From contig NC_081410.1 in NCBI RefSeq assembly GCF_030272615.1, positions 505,838,442 to 505,902,441 of the forward strand: a DNA stretch of 64,000 bases, written 5' to 3'. Below the pieces are notes generated by a model. That model worked only from the letters and a program-made list of their open reading frames with translations, did not search any database and was not told where the DNA came from. Shown piece by piece: positions 23,798 through 36,125 of this stretch. This stretch comes from Cryptomeria japonica. Its lineage: Eukaryota > Streptophyta > Pinopsida > Cupressales > Cupressaceae. Both the position numbers and the translations under genes were made by a program. The number at the start of each line of letters is the position of its first letter. Within the stretch, counting starts at the first letter, position 1.

Positions 23798-26564
23798 TGT
23801 TAGACACAATGTACCACTGAGAGGGGGGTGAATCAGTGGTTCTCAAACTTTTCCCTTTAACTATCCTATGTGAGTATACCGATTATCAGATCTAACTCAA
23901 TGCAGACTTACCGGTTAAAGGGGAGACCAACACAAATGCAACCACACACAAAGAGACATCACATAACACCAACATATACGAGGATAACCCAAGATGAGAA
24001 AAACCTCAGTGAGAAATGTTGTTGGAGACTATTGCTCCAATCTAGCCTCATAATGAATCTTTGAATACAATGTTTAAGGCACCAACCTAAGGAGCACCAA
24101 CCCCTGATTTAGGGCACCAAACCAAGGAGCTACAATCCCTGCACCAAGCTCCAACTCAGTGAATACAAAACATAATCATTTACAAGTTAATAGCCTTGTT
24201 ACAAATGGATTTTGTAACACTTCTTCAAACCTCTTTTCTGGATCTCTTGTCCAGTTCACTACCAGTTCTCTCTCTACCGGTTCTCTCTGATGGTTGCCTC
24301 TTCTCTCAACTGCTTTGTTTCTCTCCACCGGTACAATCTTCTGCAACTCTTCACTATCGGTTTTGTCACCATCGATTACCTCACTATTGCTAGTTGAACT
24401 CTTCAAACCCTGGACTCTTTTGTCACCACCGATTACCTCACTATTGCTGGTTGAACTCTTCAAACCCTGGACTCTTTTGTCACCACCGATTAGCTCACTT
24501 TTTCTTATTGAACTCTTCAACCCTGGACTCTTCTCACACTTAGTCTCTCTCTTTTGGTACTCATTGAGTACTTGACTAATCTTCTCTCAAATGCAACAAC
24601 CCTCTCTCATTCAATGATTACCTAATTGTTGTCGGTTGAACTCTTCAACCCTGGACTCTTCTCACACTTAGTCTCTCTCTTTTGGTACTCATTGAGTACT
24701 TGACTAATCTTCTCTCAAATGTAGCAACCCTCTCTCATTCAACATCCTGTCAGTTGCTTCGACCTCACCGGTTAAGCCTTCGCCAAAACCTATTACCAGT
24801 TGTCTCCCTATTGCTCGATAGATATGATCCTCTGCAGATATCACACTTCATCTACTTCTCTTATTCGGCCTTGTGCATCACTTAGCAGCATCTCTCTATG
24901 AGGCATTCCCAAATCTATCTTTGGCCCACATATTTGTATCCAACCTTTCTTGCCAAAATCATCATTTAAACTTGGCGCCTTAGGGTTTCTTCCACTGATC
25001 ACAACGCACATCGAATCCATTCAAATCTCATTCGATCTGAGCTCCAAGGCAGCTATCTACACATCACCACCATTAATGTGCCTTCCAATACATGTTTTCT
25101 ATGTTTAGCAAACACGGACAGTTAGTCAGCGAGACAAAAGATCAATCACCATAAATGGTTCTGTAGATTTCATCACAAACCTCATCCTGCACCTAGAAAC
25201 TGCATCAATCGATGCATCCCATTGATCACCTCTGTTAGACCTTCCTTGAGCTGCACACCTCTGCAACGCCTTTGCAACACCTTCCATGATTTACGAGGTC
25301 TAAAATTAATGTCAACCAACTCTGTAACAACTTCATCGGTGAACACTCCATCTACCACAACATGCATGTCCACCACCTTGACTCCACATGGCACCTTTGT
25401 TGACATCCACCTTATCTCGAACCTCTATGTTGGTTCAGACAGGATCACCGACCAAACACTGAACTAGTCCTTTTCTGTCAGTTCACTAACCTTGTCAGTA
25501 TCTCACACTTTACCAGTTACCCTTCATGTTTGCACTTTGTTGATCTATCGGTGGAATACCTTAACCAATCACCAGACATGTTTATCCATAGCATGCTCAT
25601 TCTCATTAGGTAGGAGAACATCACTTAGCCTCTTTGCTTCCTTACCGGTTCTCATGATCATCGGTAGCCATCCCGATGACACCATGTCATTAACCTTCGA
25701 CTGATACCATCTAAGGAATCTGCATACCAGTTGCACTCTCTCTGTGCAGCTACTCCACTTTTCCCTCTTCATCATCAGACCGAACATTATCTCAGCTAGT
25801 TTTGTCAAGGTGACAAACCCATCACTTATTTACTCTTCTTTTTATGTCTTGGTGGCTTATCATGCCTTCTATGTTGATCCAGTGCATATCCTTGATTTCA
25901 TGCACTTGAGGCATCCCTTGGATTCACCAGTAGATTTGGTGTGAGCCTTCAAATATGTGCCTTTACATATTCTTCCTTATCTCACAGAACTAAGATGCAT
26001 ACTTTTCATAATAGGAGATAAGCTCCACTTATTGGTGGGAGTGAGTCCTTGTCATCTGCATCCTGCAATGCACTCATGATCCGGTGTGAGTACATTCACT
26101 GTCAGCCATCACTTCACATGGTGACTGCATCTCTATCTAGTGGGATTCCTCTTGTTTTGCATTCACATAGCATATCGGTGACCTGTACATCCCTCTTAAC
26201 CAGCGTTGATGTAATTTAGGTAACATTCTACCTCTCTCATCCTATTTTTACATTGGTCATAAGTTTTTCGATTGTCAACCACTCACTTGGTTAGTTTATC
26301 TTCTTCATGTCAACACATCACTTACCAGTTGACATCTTCTCCTTATCGGTGACAGACTATACTGGTAACCTGTCCATATCATTCACACAAGTCAAACACT
26401 AACTTGTGTACCATTGACTCCAGTGGTCATTCCTCTGAATGACATTATTCTTCTTTACCGGTGACCTACAACACTAGTTGACATCAATGACTTCATGTCA
26501 ACAATACTCCCATACCATTTGTCCTTCTATATCGGTTGACATCAATGAAAACATAATGCCAACA
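23798..26564 (-). repeat. S3: 2,767-bp solo LTR
   Basis: Starts TGTTAGACACAATG, ends AATGCCAACA, with an exact duplication CTAGG (23,793-23,797 and 26,565-26,569). Its left end is like the reverse complement of the G LTR end (TGTTAGA..GAGAGGGGGGTGAATCA), so it belongs to the same broad LTR group in minus orientation. No primer site, purine tract or coding region is seen inside. Length is partly due to internal tandem duplications. Confidence 0.85.
24351..24745. repeat. Tandem duplications within S3
   Basis: A 57-bp unit (TTGAACTCTTCAAACCCTGG ... CACCACCGATTA) is repeated two to three times from about 24,381 to 24,530. A roughly 100-bp segment (24,510-24,613) recurs almost unchanged at 24,638-24,741, period 128 bp. 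The near identity suggests a fairly young amplification. Confidence 0.85.
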
Positions 26565-26849
26565 CTAGGGACATCTAAAGATGAGAATATTAAAGGTTAC
26601 CTGCACCGAGTGAATGGGATAGGAAATGCAATTAGAGGTATTAGTGGATAATTGAAGGAAAATGAAGTTGTGAGAAAAGTAATGAGGACATTGTCTAAAT
26701 ATTACTAATCTAAGTTGTATGCTATTGAAGAAAGTCATAACATGGATACATATACCTTTGATCAACTTTATGGATTACTCTTTGCCTGTGAGATTTTAGA
26801 GTATGACTTACACAATGACAAGAAGGAAGTTGCATTCAAAGACACCAAG

Positions 26850-27125
26850 GGGCTTACTAGCCCTTACCCTTCCCCTTTCAATAGTAGGGGGTAGGGGTAG
26901 GGGGTTATTCCTTTAGAATGGTAGGGGCTTGCATGCTAAAATAGATCTAGAATCACGCTAATGAAAGCAAGATATAGAACTCTCTTTATTAATCAGTCCC
27001 ATAGAATTGTAGGGCAAGAAGTCAGTTCTTGAATGAAGTGCCCTACAATTCTATGGATGTGACAAATTACTCAGCTTGCAATCTAAAATAGTTCTAGAAT
27101 CGAGCTAGAATAAGCTATAATAAGC
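26850..27125. mobile_element. Candidate MITE-like insertion in element C gag
   Basis: About 270 bp interrupt the gag reading. The ends are loosely inverted (GGGCTTACTAGC on the left; the reverse complement of the right end reads GGGCTTATTATAGC). Inside are a pyrimidine/G-rich palindromic block (26,860-26,910), two direct copies of a segment starting CTAAAATAG..CTAGAATC (about 26,936 and 27,083), and a perfect hairpin. I could not define a target duplication, so the class is uncertain. Confidence 0.45.
26999..27056. repeat. Perfect 18-bp inverted repeat (hairpin)
   Basis: CCATAGAATTGTAGGGCA (26,999-27,016) and its exact complement (27,039-27,056), with a 22-bp loop. It lies in the non-coding block inside element C gag. 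Confidence 0.95.
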
Positions 27126-27299
27126 CCTGATTGAAGATGTACTTGAAACAAGCAATGATCTGGATGACATTGAAGCAAACTTTATGAGGATACTAAAGAA
27201 AGGATTTGGAAAATACAAAGTTAAGTTTCTCTTCAAATGTTTTAATCATGGAAGAATTGGTCATCATGTTGCTAGATGTACTTTCAGGGAAGATAAATA

Positions 27300-28635
27300 T
27301 GTTGGATATTAGAGATGTTGGAATGTGTTGTTGTCATTGATGTAACATATTCTTATGTTTCTTGTAATTTGGTGTTGCAGAGAGTTGGTTTGGTTATAGA
27401 TATGCTGATGTCAATTAATGGGCTTTGAGATACTTATCTCTAGTTGATTCAATATGAGTTTCAGTGTTTCAGAAGATGATTTGATCGAGTTATGTGATTC
27501 GGTAGATGATTGCTTTTTCTGTTGATTCTGTATTGCAGAGTTGTGATTTCAGGTTTGTATTTCTCTAGAACTGATTCCTTATGTTGTGTGGATTTTGGAG
27601 AATATTTGGGACATTCATGTGTTTCCTTAGTTCAAGTGGTTCATGATTTGGAACTTTACAAGCATATATTTCAATTTGTTGTTGGTGTTCTTGAGCTCTA
27701 GTGATGAAATAATGATGACTCTAGTTATCTGAGTTGTTGCGGTTGTTTTGGAGGAATTCATGTTGCTTGTTGATATTCTTCAGTCATTTTCTATGTATTT
27801 TGGTGGTCCATATTGATCATGGTGCACATTATTGAATATTTTATTGGTCCGATGGTATTCTTCGTGTTATACAACTTTTTGGCCAACCCGATGGTTCTTG
27901 CATATTGTGGATGATCTTGGTGAGATATTTTGTGGTGTTGTGTGTTCGAGGATTTGATTTGGGTCCATGCTATGTCCTTGCTGACATTATATTGGTCCGC
28001 ATATGGATTTATGTATCTTGTGATGTAATTTTGTAATTAGGTCTTATGTGTTGAGCTGACCTTGAGGGTAAGGTTGATGATTTGTATAAATAAGTGTAAT
28101 GATCATGTAAGTTGAGTATCTACATGTGCGAATATTGTTTTGATCCTTTAGTAGCATAGAAGAAAAGTGAATAAGTGCTAAAGAGTGTACAAAAGTGTGA
28201 AGAGAAGAGTTTGAGTATATGTGCTTAATTAGAAGTGTGATTAGGCATTTGGAGATGTTTTCTTTCAGTTCATATAATCTGGATTATTATTCGATCTTTA
28301 TAAGGCAGTGAGCCTTTCAGGGTTGTAGCCCTTTGTTATTTTTGAGCAGTGAGCTCTAGGCAATGTGCCTGAATACATGTGCATTCCCCATTGTAATATT
28401 TACACATACTATTACAGAGTATCATCATATTGTGGGTAGGTTCCCATCGTGGTTTTTCCCTTAACCGGGTTTTCCACATCAAAAATTTGTGTGTTATGTG
28501 TGATGTTGATGTGGTGTTTATCTTTGCTATTGTTGTTCTTGATTAGACCTAAAGTTGAGATTAATTTGTTTAAGTTTAATGAAAACCGCTTCACCCCCCC
28601 TCCCTCTCAGTTTTCCTGCATTGTTGTTGCCAACA
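27300..28635 (+). repeat. Element D 5' LTR
   Basis: 1,336 bp, TGTTGGATATTAGAG...TTGCCAACA. TATA box near 28,085, GTGGTTTTTCCC..GGGTTTTCCAC at about 28,450-28,478, and a C-rich tail at about 28,593. Confidence 0.95.
28084..28093 (+). promoter_or_regulatory. TATA box of element D 5' LTR
   Basis: GTATAAATAA, matched by CTATATAAAT in the 3' LTR (about 38,031-38,040). Confidence 0.6.
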
Positions 28636-28636
28636 A

Positions 28637-28649
28637 TTGGTATTAGAGA
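28637..28649 (+). promoter_or_regulatory. Primer binding site of element D
   Basis: TTGGTATTAGAGA, the Met-tRNA site with a C to T change and a changed last base. Confidence 0.8.
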
Positions 28650-28691
28650 TAGATCCTCTGAAAGGAGCTTGACCACTTGAGGAGATTCGAG

Positions 28692-29560
28692 ATGGAAACT
28701 GTTGTTTTCAAGAAGGAGAGTCTGAGATTTGATGGAACTCATTACACTATATGGAAGGACCAGATGGAGTGTCACTTGAAGTGCCTTGGAGAAGATTATT
28801 GGAAGATTACAAAGAATGTATACAATGTTCCTTAGAATGGTCATGTTACTGCAGCTGAGATCAAGGATGTTGAACATAATATAAGAGCTAAAGAAGCATT
28901 GTTGAGTGCCCTAACTGATGCAAAGATGACTAATGTGTTGGGATTGCAAACTATTTATGATATTTGGGAGAAGATAGAAAACTTGTATGAAGGAGATAAA
29001 CATGTGAAAGTTGCTAAATTACAGAGCTTGAAAGAAATGTATGAGTTGTTGAGAATGGGAGAAGATGAGAATATTTCATCCTTTATGGGTAAAGTGAATG
29101 ATCTTGTACTGAACATCAGATGTTCCGGTCAAGTCCTTGAAGAAGATGAGATTGTAGTTAAATTGTTGAGATCATTGCCTCCTGCTTACAAACATAAAGT
29201 TTTTGCTATTGTTGAGATCCAGACTGTGACAACTATGATAAGAGATATGTTGATTGGTAAGCTTGTTGCTTTTGAATTGAGCGAACTTGGTGAATCACAT
29301 GGAAAAGTTGAGATTACATTTAAAGCTACTGTATCTAGGAAGCAGAAGTATGATCTAGGAGAGAGTTCAACTAGGGTTTCCAGATATGAAAGGGAAATGA
29401 GAGAGATGGAAGAATGGGAAAGAGAATTGGAAGAGCTTGAAGTATTTATTGCCAAAAGATTGCCTAAGGGAGCTGGTAAGTATGAAGGAAAGTTACCTTT
29501 GAAATATTTTTCATGCAATAAGATAGGACATTTTGCTTCTAGGTGTCCTGAAAGAGCATA
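28692..29560 (+). pseudogene. Element D gag
   Basis: From ATG 28,692 (METVVFKKESLRFDG) a copia Gag of about 289 codons, with a stop near 28,834. A long open stretch follows from 28,899, holding the capsid motif IWEKIENLYEGDKHVKVAKL. A charged RYEREMREMEEWERELEELE stretch comes after it, then a knuckle YFSCNKIGHFASRC (about 29,502-29,543) whose first Cys is Phe. Gag packages the RNA into virus-like particles. Loss of one zinc ligand and the stop make it non-functional. Confidence 0.9.
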
Positions 29561-29564
29561 AAGA

Positions 29565-30188
29565 GTGTCAAAGTATGATAAGCCTTACAAGCCTAATCGC
29601 AAGTATAGATATCAAAAGAAGTGTTATTATGTTGTTGATGAAGGTGTGATAGATGATGAGTCTGAGAAAAGGAATTTAGAAGATGAATTTGTGTTCATTG
29701 CTATCAAGAAAGATGATCTGGTACCTCCTAATTCTACAAGATACATTGTTGAAGAGAAAGCCTTAGCTGCTAAGATTGAGGAGAAAGATGAATGGGTGAT
29801 TGACAATGGTTGTTCACATCACATGATAGGTGATAAAGATAAATTTGTGAATATGGAGAAGTATGATGGCGGTGTAGTGAGATTTGGAGACAACAAAGTT
29901 TGTGTAATCTGTGATAGAGGTTTTATTTCTCTTGATGGTAAGCATAATATAGATGGTGTTTTATATGTTGAAGGTTTGAAGCATAATATTTTGAGTGTTA
30001 GACATGGTTGATAAGGGATATGATTTACAATTCAAGAATAGGAAATGTAAGATCTTGAATAGCTCTGGTATAGAAATTGCATCATGAACTAAAACTAAAG
30101 GTAATATCTTTCATCTAAATGTTCGTGAGAAAAGTTGTTTGTTTGCTTAGATTGATGAGAGTTGTTTGTGGCATCAGAGGATGTGCCA
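29565..30188 (+). pseudogene. Element D protease and integrase N-terminus
   Basis: Open to about 30,008. The aspartic protease region reads WVIDNGCSHHMIGDK (about 29,793-29,837), where active elements have D-[ST]-G: Asn replaces Ser/Thr. It is followed by VEGLKHNILSV and, after a frameshift, the GAG-pre-integrase/HHCC zinc region ending LWHQRM at 30,180. S4 is inserted just after this. Confidence 0.85.
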
Positions 30189-31942
30189 TGTAATGCCCTG
30201 CCAGGACAACCCCGAAGGAATAAAACTAAAACACTAGATAAGAGTGCAAACAATTTTTTTTTTAAACTTTAATTAGTTGAATGATAAATTGAGTTAACAT
30301 TAAGTTCAGATTTCACAGCGGAAGACTTAACTAACACCTAAGGGGTTTTCCAACATGGTTACTTGGTTCACCACTAATTCAAATCATGCTAATTACTCCA
30401 ATTAAGTTGATTAACTTAATAACATAATTATACTTAATCAATGGTTAAATTTATTTGATAGGTTAAATATAGGTAACATGATAAAGTTCATTCATTGCAA
30501 TCTAACCATACATTACATCCAATCTTAAATTAAAACATATTCCATACATTTAATTTCCATACATGCATTTAATATTAATATCATCTAATTTACATTATAA
30601 ATTTTAACCATAATGTCATTCATACATCCAAAATAAAAAGGAACCAGATGAACACATACACCACACAACACCAAATTGATATTGAAGTTCACCCCTAATG
30701 GGTTACATTTTCGGGTCAGCTTCAACTGCAAGACCCCTCTAATAAATAATAGGGTGAAGAATACATAAGGTTCACATCAATTACATCCTGCCATCAAGGT
30801 GTACAGAAACAAATATTACATATGACCACATCAGTCCAAAAGATACAAGAATGATCCAAGAAGAAGAAAGAGGATCCATCTGAAACATGAAATGGAGCAA
30901 ATACAAAAGAACAACTGGAGCACCAGCAAAACTAAATCCTCACAAACCATCATAAGAATCCCATGGTCCAACATGAATATTAGGTACTCTCAAAGGCATA
31001 AGCAATCAGATATGACTCCACAATAGTGCTCCTAGCGAAAACAACACAAACTGCACACTAGTGAACATAAGGGAAGAGTGTCATCACATAGCTTGGTATG
31101 GTTACCCTGGCAGGCCTCCATAGGTACCGACCCCCATCTACTGGGTTACCCTGGCAACCTCTCTCGAACCTTCGGCCCCATCCAAGTCTCATGTGGGCCC
31201 AACACATCCTTTCGTGAAGACAAGGTTGTTGGTTTGCCATTTTAGGCCTTCTCACTGCATCTCGAGTTTGTACTAGCACTCATCCCATGTGTGAGACACA
31301 ATTATCTTAGTGTTTTCATCAACCAAACTCCCTAATAATCTATTAAGTTATCACTTATTTAGACAAACTTTCGATGGGTTACCCTGCTACCACTTTGGGC
31401 GCATGCCCCACTCGAAATCCACTCTCGCATATGACACTTAACCACAAATCAGACGAACTCCCGAAACCAATGTATACACAAGAAATAGTACATGGAGTTC
31501 AATATGGTAGGAAAAACCCACTTGGCCAAACAAGACCTCACACGAGGTGTACTAACTGACGATTCTCTGACTAGAGACATGACTAGTTACGATCAACCAC
31601 ATGACAACATCCAACACTCGAAATTAAGGACTTGTCATTTTAAAATCAAATGCGAATACAAAAATTAAACACACATTTTCATTAATCTATAATGACAATC
31701 ATTTTTCCATTTTGTTAAAAATACAAATCAATCAAAGTTTTCTAATAGATCTAAACTTTCAAAATACAACATTTGAAAAATCACCATTTCTTAATAAATT
31801 AACTCCAAATTATAATTATATAATTTTGCCTACTTTCCAATACATAGAAAAATATAAATTAATCAATTGATTTCTCTATAATGAAGATATCATTAAATTT
31901 TCAACTATATCTATTTTCTTCATTTTCCATTTCCAAATTTCC

Positions 31943-32165
31943 CCAAATAATATATTATATCATTTTCAACTTTTCCAAATAAAATATTATTTAATATCCA
32001 AAATTTCCAAATAATATATTATTTCATTTTCCAATTTCCTAAATAATATATTATTTCATTTTCCAATTTCTCAAATAATATATTATTTCATTTTCCAATT
32101 TCACAAACAATATATTATTAAATTTCTAAAATTTCCAAATAAAATATTATTTCATTTTCCAATTA
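31943..32165. repeat. AT-rich tandem array, about 33-bp unit
   Basis: About seven diverged copies of CAAATAATATATTATTTCAT followed by TTTCCAATTTC, at about 31,945, 31,976, 32,009, 32,041, 32,074, 32,106 and 32,139. Inside S4. Confidence 0.85.
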
Positions 32166-32276
32166 ATATATTTCACCGAACATATATAAAAAAATACAAA
32201 TTTTTTTATATATAAATATATATTTTAATTAAAATTTAATATATATAAAAAAAAACTTAAATAAAAAGAATGTGGC

Positions 32277-32402
32277 CCCCACAACCGTGGTTACCACGCG
32301 TTGTGGTTCCACAGTCGTGGTTCCCATGGATTGTGGTTTCCACAGCCGTGGAGGCCCATGGTCTGTGGTTTCCATAGTCATGGTGCCACAGACTGTGGTG
32401 TG
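32277..32402. repeat. GC-rich array of short CCAC..GTGG palindromes
   Basis: About eight consecutive 12-14 bp imperfect palindromes, such as CCACAACCGTGG, CCACAGTCGTGG, CCACAGCCGTGG and CCACAGACTGTGG, about 16 bp apart. They stand out in an otherwise AT-rich LTR. Confidence 0.85.
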
Positions 32403-34262
32403 TAGAGTGGGTCGTGGGTTGAGCCATGGCTCCCCACACCCACAAACAAAAATATATATTTTTGTTATTAATTTTTTTTTTTAAATAAAACAATCCCCCC
32501 CAAATATTCCTGTACAATCACGGACCCAGAAATTTTTCTGAGAAAAAACCGAGAGGAGGGATCTAAAAATTTTTAACACAATTTCTCTCCAGGCAACTAA
32601 ATCTGGCAAAATTTGGCCAGCATAACCCCACACAAGGGCAAAATTTGAACAAATACACACATTCATCCAGCCAATTTTGCCAAACACAAACTAATTTTAC
32701 AATTAAAAACTCGAATTTGAATGCATTCATACGGAATTTTTAAATAAAAACCACTCAGAGCAACCACACCCATTTTCAGTTTGAATCCAAATTTGAACAA
32801 ATGAGAAACAAATTTGGAAATGGGGAATGAAATCGGGGAGGATTAAGTCTGAAATTTAACTAAACTCTTCCTATTCCACAAATTCAAGAGATTCTTCAAA
32901 CATACACACATAGATTCTTCAAATCAACTAGGCTTCTTTAAAAACCAAGAAATTAACCAAGAATCCTACCTCATTATGCACTCCTGGAAGAAATTTGAGA
33001 AGAGCCCAACCTACAACTAGGAGGTTTCTTCAAAAACCAAAATGCCCCAAATTTTCTCCATCCAAAACAAAACAAAACAACCTCCTTAAATTCTCAAAAG
33101 AAAATAGGTTATATGAGATTTTTTTGACCTAAAATCTATTTTAAGTTAAAATTCTTTTTTTACCAAATTAAAAATCATTTCCATTATTCAAAAATGCTTT
33201 TCTCTACAAAATTTGATTTTCTCCCTTTTAATTAAAAACTAACATTTCTATTTCAAAAAGTCAAATGAGGGTAAGATGTTAATTTTCCAATTTCTAATTA
33301 ACCTTTTTACAACAATGCATACAAATCATTTAATTCACAATTTGAAAATACAATAAATCAAATTTGCTCATAATATGCATTAAAACAATTTAATTTATTA
33401 ATTAATCACACAAAGGAGTCCTTAATTTATCCCCTTATATTTACGAATGCGTAAAAAAACATTTAATCTAATTAAATACTTAGGATTTAATACTCAATTT
33501 TACCAAACGCACAACACGCAACTCAAGAAAACCAAACAAATACATGACCCGCATACCCAAAAAAGGAAAAAATGGCGAATGACTGACGACGCTCACTTGA
33601 GCATGACTAGGGTAAAACATAGGGTCTTACAACTACCTAATCTACTTCCATCGGACCAATAAGGCACGCTCAAACTTGCGAAGCCAGGTGGAGACGATAC
33701 CCCGTACCTACATGATACGTGTACCTGCAATCTCCTACAACAACAAACCACACATGCATATATATAAAAACATAGTAGACACACCCGTGAAGGAGAACCA
33801 TGAGGTTCCTTGTCTCACTGAAATGAGTGAATGAAAATCATCTCCTCGCACCCCATACACTTACAAAAATGAAACATTTATATAACGCATCACACGCATA
33901 ACATAAATGTGTCAGTCTAAGTTAGTATTCCAATTTAACCATCATAAGGAAGTAATGCGTAACAACATACACTGAAAAGTCAACTAAAGTCAAAGCATGA
34001 ATCTACAATGACTGATCAAGGAAGGGGTTCCACATATATATATTCAATGAAAGTGTTAGCCTGGGGTTAATAACATAAATCAAATGAACAACTAATCATA
34101 CATAAGAATCAATGCGTAATCAACATTCACTGATACACACATCTAGCATAATACCTAAATATAACATCACAACATAGTATATCAACCATCCAAGTAAGCC
34201 ACTAAAAAGTCAACCAAGGTCAAATAGGGTTTTAAAAGTCTGATTAGGGTAGGGGTACTACA

Positions 34263-35010
34263 TGTCATGTTAACTTTGACTCCATGATTAAGATAAGTTC
34301 TACCCAAGTTGTTAGAGATCTATCTAAGATAGTGAAGCCTACTAATCTGGTGTGTAAAGAATGTCAATTGGGAAAGCAAACAAGAATTTCATTCAAGAGA
34401 AAATTTTATACATCTAATGGGTTACTAGATCTTGTGCATACTGATTTATGTGGACCTTCTAGGGTGAGAAGCTTTCAAGGTGACATATACTTTATGTTGC
34501 TGATTGATGACTATTCTAGGCTGATGTGGGTCACTTTTCTAAGGGAGAAATCTAAAGCACTAGAAAATTTCAAAATATTCAAAGCTAGAGTGGAGACAGA
34601 GACGGGATTGAAGCTGAAGTGTCTAAGATTTGAAGGAGTAGGAGAATTCACTTCCGGTGAGTTCAATTCCTTTTGTGAAGAACATGAAATCTGGAGACAG
34701 TTATCTGCTCCGCAAACCCCTCAACAGAATGGAGTTGTTGAAAGGAAGAACATAACTGTTTTGGATGCTGCTAGGACTATTATGACTGAAGGAAATGTTC
34801 TGCATATCTATTGGAGAGAATTTGTTAGCACTGTTGTGTACACATTTAACGGGGTGCATATAAAAGGTGATTCTAGTAAGACTCCTTATGATTTATCGTA
34901 TGGGCATGTTCCTACAGTTGGAAGCAAATTTTATATCAAAAGAGATGAAGATATAAAAAAATTTGATGCAAGATGTGATGAAGGAATCTTTTTGGGATAT
35001 TCTACTTAGA
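34263..35010 (+). pseudogene. Element D integrase
   Basis: Open from 34,284 to 35,009. The zinc pair CKECQLGKQ is at about 34,350. The rve core has the first Asp in LVHTDLCGP (about 34,433). The second Asp is lost (RFEGVGEF where active copies have SDNGGEF). The Glu is kept in NGVVERKN (about 34,730). The C-terminal part KIKKFDARCDEGIFLGYS-like (about 34,955-35,005) is the usual copia integrase end. Loss of one DDE residue means no strand transfer activity. Confidence 0.92.
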
Positions 35011-35339
35011 GCAAGGCCTACTGATGTCACAACAAAAGACTGAGAAAAATAGTGGAAAGTGTGAATGTGAAGGTTGATGAAAGTCATGACAAGCAAATCA
35101 GAGCATGCATATATGAATATGATGATCCGGATGTTACTTCAAAGAAAGTGTACAATCTGAGCATGAAGTAGAGTGATCCATAAGAGTTAGTAAACCCAAA
35201 TGCTTCTAGTGGTGAAGAAGTTCAAGAGACTGAAAATCAAAATAATTAGAAGACACCCAGGTATGTAAGATTAAATCATTCAAAGAATTAGATTATTGGT
35301 GATAAAAATAAAGGTGTGATGACTAGGAGAAGAATTGTT

Positions 35340-36125
35340 GCTAACGAAACATGTTTGATTTTCAAAATTGAGCCTAAAGATGTTGTTGAAGCTTGTAAAG
35401 ATGAAAATTGGGTAAAAGCTATGGAAGAAGAGTTAAATCAAAATGAGAAGAATAATACATGAGAACTTGTTCCAAGACCTAAAGACAAGAATGTAATTGG
35501 TACTAAATGGGTGTTCCGGAATAAACTGAATAAAGATGGAGAAGTTGTTAGAAACAAAGCAAGACTGGTATGTAAGAGATATTCACAAATGGAAGGTACT
35601 GATTTTGAGGAGACTTTTGCTCCAGTAGATAGAATTGAAGCTGTTAGATTATTTATTGCATATGTTGCTCATAAGAAATTCAAAGTATATCAGATGGATG
35701 TGAAGTCAGCCTTTTTGAATGGTGAATTCGAAGAGGAAGTATACATTAAGTAACCAGATGGATTTTCATTGACATATGAAGGAGACATGGTATGCATATT
35801 GAAGAAAGCATTGTATGGACTCAAACAAGCCCCTAGAGCCAGGTACGTCAGATTGGACAGGTATTTGAGGATGTTGGGATTCTGTAAAGGTGTTGTTGAT
35901 AGTAACTTATACTTCAAGATTGATAATGATAATATTTTGATTGCTGAAGTCTTTGCTGATGAAATTATTTTTGGAGGATATGATGATTTGAGTAATAATT
36001 TTGCTAACAATATGCAAAAAGAGTTTGAGATGTCTATGATAGGTGAGATGAAATTATTTTTGAGATTGCAAATTACACAGAGTGACAGAGGCATTTTCAT
36101 ATATCAATCAAAGTATGTGAAATAA
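35340..36125 (+). pseudogene. Element D reverse transcriptase
   Basis: The copia RT (RVT_2) blocks are present: [20 protein letters not shown] (about 35,491), [20 protein letters not shown] (about 35,692), a stop at the conserved Gln (35,751-35,753), and LKKALYGLKQAPRA (about 35,799). The active-site Y-V-D-D is changed to FADE in EVFADEIIFGG (about 35,947-35,979), so polymerase activity is lost. A stop ends the open part at 36,122. Confidence 0.92.

Larger units (their letters stand above)
26570..27294 (+). pseudogene. Element C gag, second part with zinc knuckle
   Basis: Continues the capsid region after the S3 target duplication (EYDLHNDKKEVAFKDTKG near 26,800). It is interrupted by a non-coding block (about 26,850-27,120), then resumes with EANFMRILKKGFGKYK. 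The knuckle is CFNHGRIGHHVARC (27,238-27,279), whose second Cys is His. It ends at the insertion of element D. Confidence 0.8.
30189..34262 (+). repeat. S4: 4,074-bp solo LTR in element D integrase
   Basis: TGTAATGCCCTGCC...GGGGTACTACA. Flanks are TGCCA (30,184-30,188) and TGTCA (34,263-34,267), a duplication with one transition. The integrase reading resumes immediately after it. The plant gypsy-like start is shared with S2. No coding region inside. It holds two local repeat arrays, listed separately. It is younger than element D. Confidence 0.85.

Noticed and set aside
24351-24745. A CRISPR array
   Set aside because: Repeats are long, directly adjacent and in plant LTR DNA; there are no unique spacers.
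23798-26564. S3 as a complete small element with two LTRs
   Set aside because: No second LTR copy, primer site or purine tract was found inside; the internal repeats are local tandem duplications.
32257-32517. A His/Gly-rich ORF in S4
   Set aside because: It is the translation of the CCAC..GTGG palindrome array; similar strings arise on both strands.
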